DNA of 64,000 bases, taken from positions 13,702,001 through 13,766,000 of the forward strand of contig OZ176052.1 of NCBI GenBank assembly GCA_964247055.1, written 5' to 3'. Source of the stretch: Paragordius varius. Its lineage: Eukaryota > Nematomorpha. The translations under genes were made by a program, and so were the position numbers. The notes beneath the pieces are model-generated. The model saw only the letters and a list, made by a program, of their open reading frames with translations. It searched no databases and was not told the origin of the DNA. Shown here in pieces: positions 63,033-64,000 of this stretch. Within the stretch, counting starts at the first letter, position 1. Every line of letters begins with the position of its first letter.

Positions 63033-64000
63033 AAAATATTTGGGGTGATGATGGAACTAGCATAGGGCTACCCAAAAAAAATTATGGTGACATCACCTGA
63101 TCAAATTTGGATTTTAGGTAGCCATTTTTATTTTTAAAATCGTATAAAATAAATTTTTTAAATATTTAAAAAATTCATAAAAATTACATTTATACTCCGA
63201 TCTCGAAAATATTTGGGGTGATGATGGAACTACCATAGGGCTACCCAAAAAAAATTATAGTGACATCACCTGATCAAATTTGGATTTTAGGTAGCCATTT
63301 TTATTTTTAAAATCCTATAAAATAAATTTTTTAAATATTAAAAAAATTCATAAAAATTACATTTATAGTCCGATCCCCAAAGTATTTGGGGTGATGATGG
63401 AACTACCATAGGGCTACCCAAAAAAATTATAGTGACATCACCTGATCAAATTTGGATTTTAGGTAGCCATTTTTATTTTTAAAATCGTATAAAATAAATT
63501 TTTTAAATATTTAAAAAATTCATAAAAATTACATTTATACTCCGATCTCGAAAATATTTGGGGTGATGATGGAACTACCATAGGGCTACCCAAAAAAAAT
63601 TATAGTGACATCACCTGATCAAATTTGGATTTTAGGTAGCCATTTTTATTTTTAAAATCCTATAAAATAAATTTTTTAAATATTAAAAAAATTCATAAAA
63701 ATTACATTTATAGTCCGATCCCCAAAGTATTTGGGGTGATGATGGAACTACCATAGGGCTACCCAAAAAAATTATAGTGACATCACCTGATCAAATTTGG
63801 ATTTTAGGTAGCCATTTTTATTTTTAAAATCGTATAAAATAAATTTTTTAAATATTTAAAAAATTCATAAAAATTACATTTATACTCCGATCTCGAAAAT
63901 ATTTCGGGTGATGATGGAACTACCATAGGGCTACCCAAAAAAATATAGTGACATCACCTGATCAAATTTGGATTTTAGGTAGCCATTTTTATTTTTAAAA
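63033..64000 (+). repeat. 8-mer HOR, copy 2, cut by the window end
   Basis: The copy repeats the previous unit at +1,379: GAACTAGCAT 63,054, ATCCTATAAA 63,310 and 63,655, and TATTTCGGGTG 63,901. The last base of the window falls at monomer position 107 of its sixth monomer, so the array clearly continues. Confidence 0.9.

Larger units (their letters stand above)
1..64000 (+). repeat. Satellite DNA array, 173-bp monomer, fills the window
   Basis: A tandem array of roughly 371 monomers, all in the same orientation. The word TGGGGTGATG recurs at 8, 181 and (as TGGGGTTATG) at 354 and 527, each exactly 173 bp apart, and the same spacing within a few bases continues to the end. Monomers of 172, 170 or about 163 bp arise from small deletions, mostly in the A-tract at monomer positions 42-49. 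Neighbouring monomers usually differ at a handful of sites; HOR copies differ far less. No unique sequence, gene, transposon or inversion interrupts the array, and both ends are cut by the window. The monomer length suits a centromeric or heterochromatic satellite; that role is inference. I cannot name the family or the organism. Confidence 0.99.

Noticed and set aside
1-64000. Protein-coding genes
   Set aside because: All three stops occur within each monomer on the plus strand, and the longest repeated open frame I found on the minus strand of the consensus is about 40 codons (ATGGTAGTTCC... to TAA), repeated with each monomer. The 173-bp period is not a multiple of three. These are by-products of the repeat.
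1-64000. CRISPR array
   Set aside because: There are no unique spacers between repeats; the whole 173-bp unit repeats, and the variants follow HOR order.
1-64000. Transposon or retroelement insertions
   Set aside because: No departure from the monomer longer than about 10 bases was seen. Short monomers are explained by small deletions, not by inserted sequence.
1-64000. Ribosomal DNA, histone or other gene-bearing tandem unit
   Set aside because: The unit is 173 bp, about 26% G+C, and contains no rRNA, tRNA or coding motif. It is too short for such repeats.
1-64000. Telomeric or subtelomeric short repeats
   Set aside because: No TTAGGG, TTTAGGG, TTAGG or similar runs. The single TTTTAGG in each monomer is not tandem.
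1-64000. G-quadruplex motif at GGGG
   Set aside because: Each monomer has only one G4 run in the junction and isolated GG or GGG elsewhere, with spacing too wide for a standard quadruplex.

Overview
The whole 64 kb is one head-to-tail satellite DNA array. About 371 copies of an AT-rich monomer (consensus 173 bp, about 26% G+C) run from the first base to the last in the same orientation. I see no gene, RNA gene, transposon, unique spacer or inverted segment. Neither end of the array is reached, so the array is longer than this window. This is eukaryotic heterochromatin, possibly centromeric or pericentromeric, because the monomer is about one nucleosome repeat long and shows higher-order organisation. 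I do not recognise the satellite family. A flowering plant or an AT-rich invertebrate would both fit, and the sequence does not decide between them.

Monomer numbering used throughout: position 1 is the first A of AAAATATTTG, and the monomer at 60,271-60,443 fits it base for base (position = coordinate minus 60,270). Each monomer carries a nested inverted repeat (arms 34-45 and 80-91, with an inner GGTGA/TCACC at 54-65), a BclI site TGATCA (66-71), a TATA-like word (111-119) and a perfect 24-bp palindrome (120-143). Three junction classes recur: TCG (TACTCCGATCTCG), CCCC (TAGTCCGATCCCC, which creates a CCCCAAA/TTTGGGG dyad) and TCA (AAAGTCCGATCTCA followed by GGGGTTATG). Most variation lies between position about 160 and position about 55 of the next monomer. 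Positions about 61-103 hardly change.

Layout by higher-order repeats (HORs), traced by eye with diagnostic variants: 1-2,780 mixed monomers, duplicated at 15,368-17,590; 2,781-6,030 a 12-mer of 2,073 bp; 6,909-14,157 an 11-mer of about 1,896 bp with one 9-monomer copy; 14,158-18,818 mixed TCA-class monomers and the duplicate of the start; 18,819-21,226 a 7-mer of 1,204 bp; 20,542-24,321 an 11-mer of 1,890 bp; 25,692-30,100 a 13-mer of 2,236 bp built around a 518-bp trimer; about 29,070-31,130 a 6-mer of about 1,032 bp; 33,439-37,896 related units of 10, 7 and 9 monomers; 37,897-43,179 a 12-monomer period with a constant 7-monomer core; 45,254-48,714 a 10-mer of about 1,730 bp; 48,715-55,500 units of 7, 4, 7 and then 14 monomers (2,420 bp); 57,529-58,564 a trimer of 518 bp; 61,654-64,000 an 8-mer of 1,379 bp that runs off the window. 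The stretches between these are monomers of the same family without a long regular period.

The array looks like a product of repeated in-register unequal exchange or conversion: many local HORs, chimeric monomers at their edges, and duplicated blocks with whole monomers gained or lost. No coding system is present. The points worth a second look are the dyad structures, the paired arm changes at one dyad, and the way HOR registers replace each other over a few kilobases.
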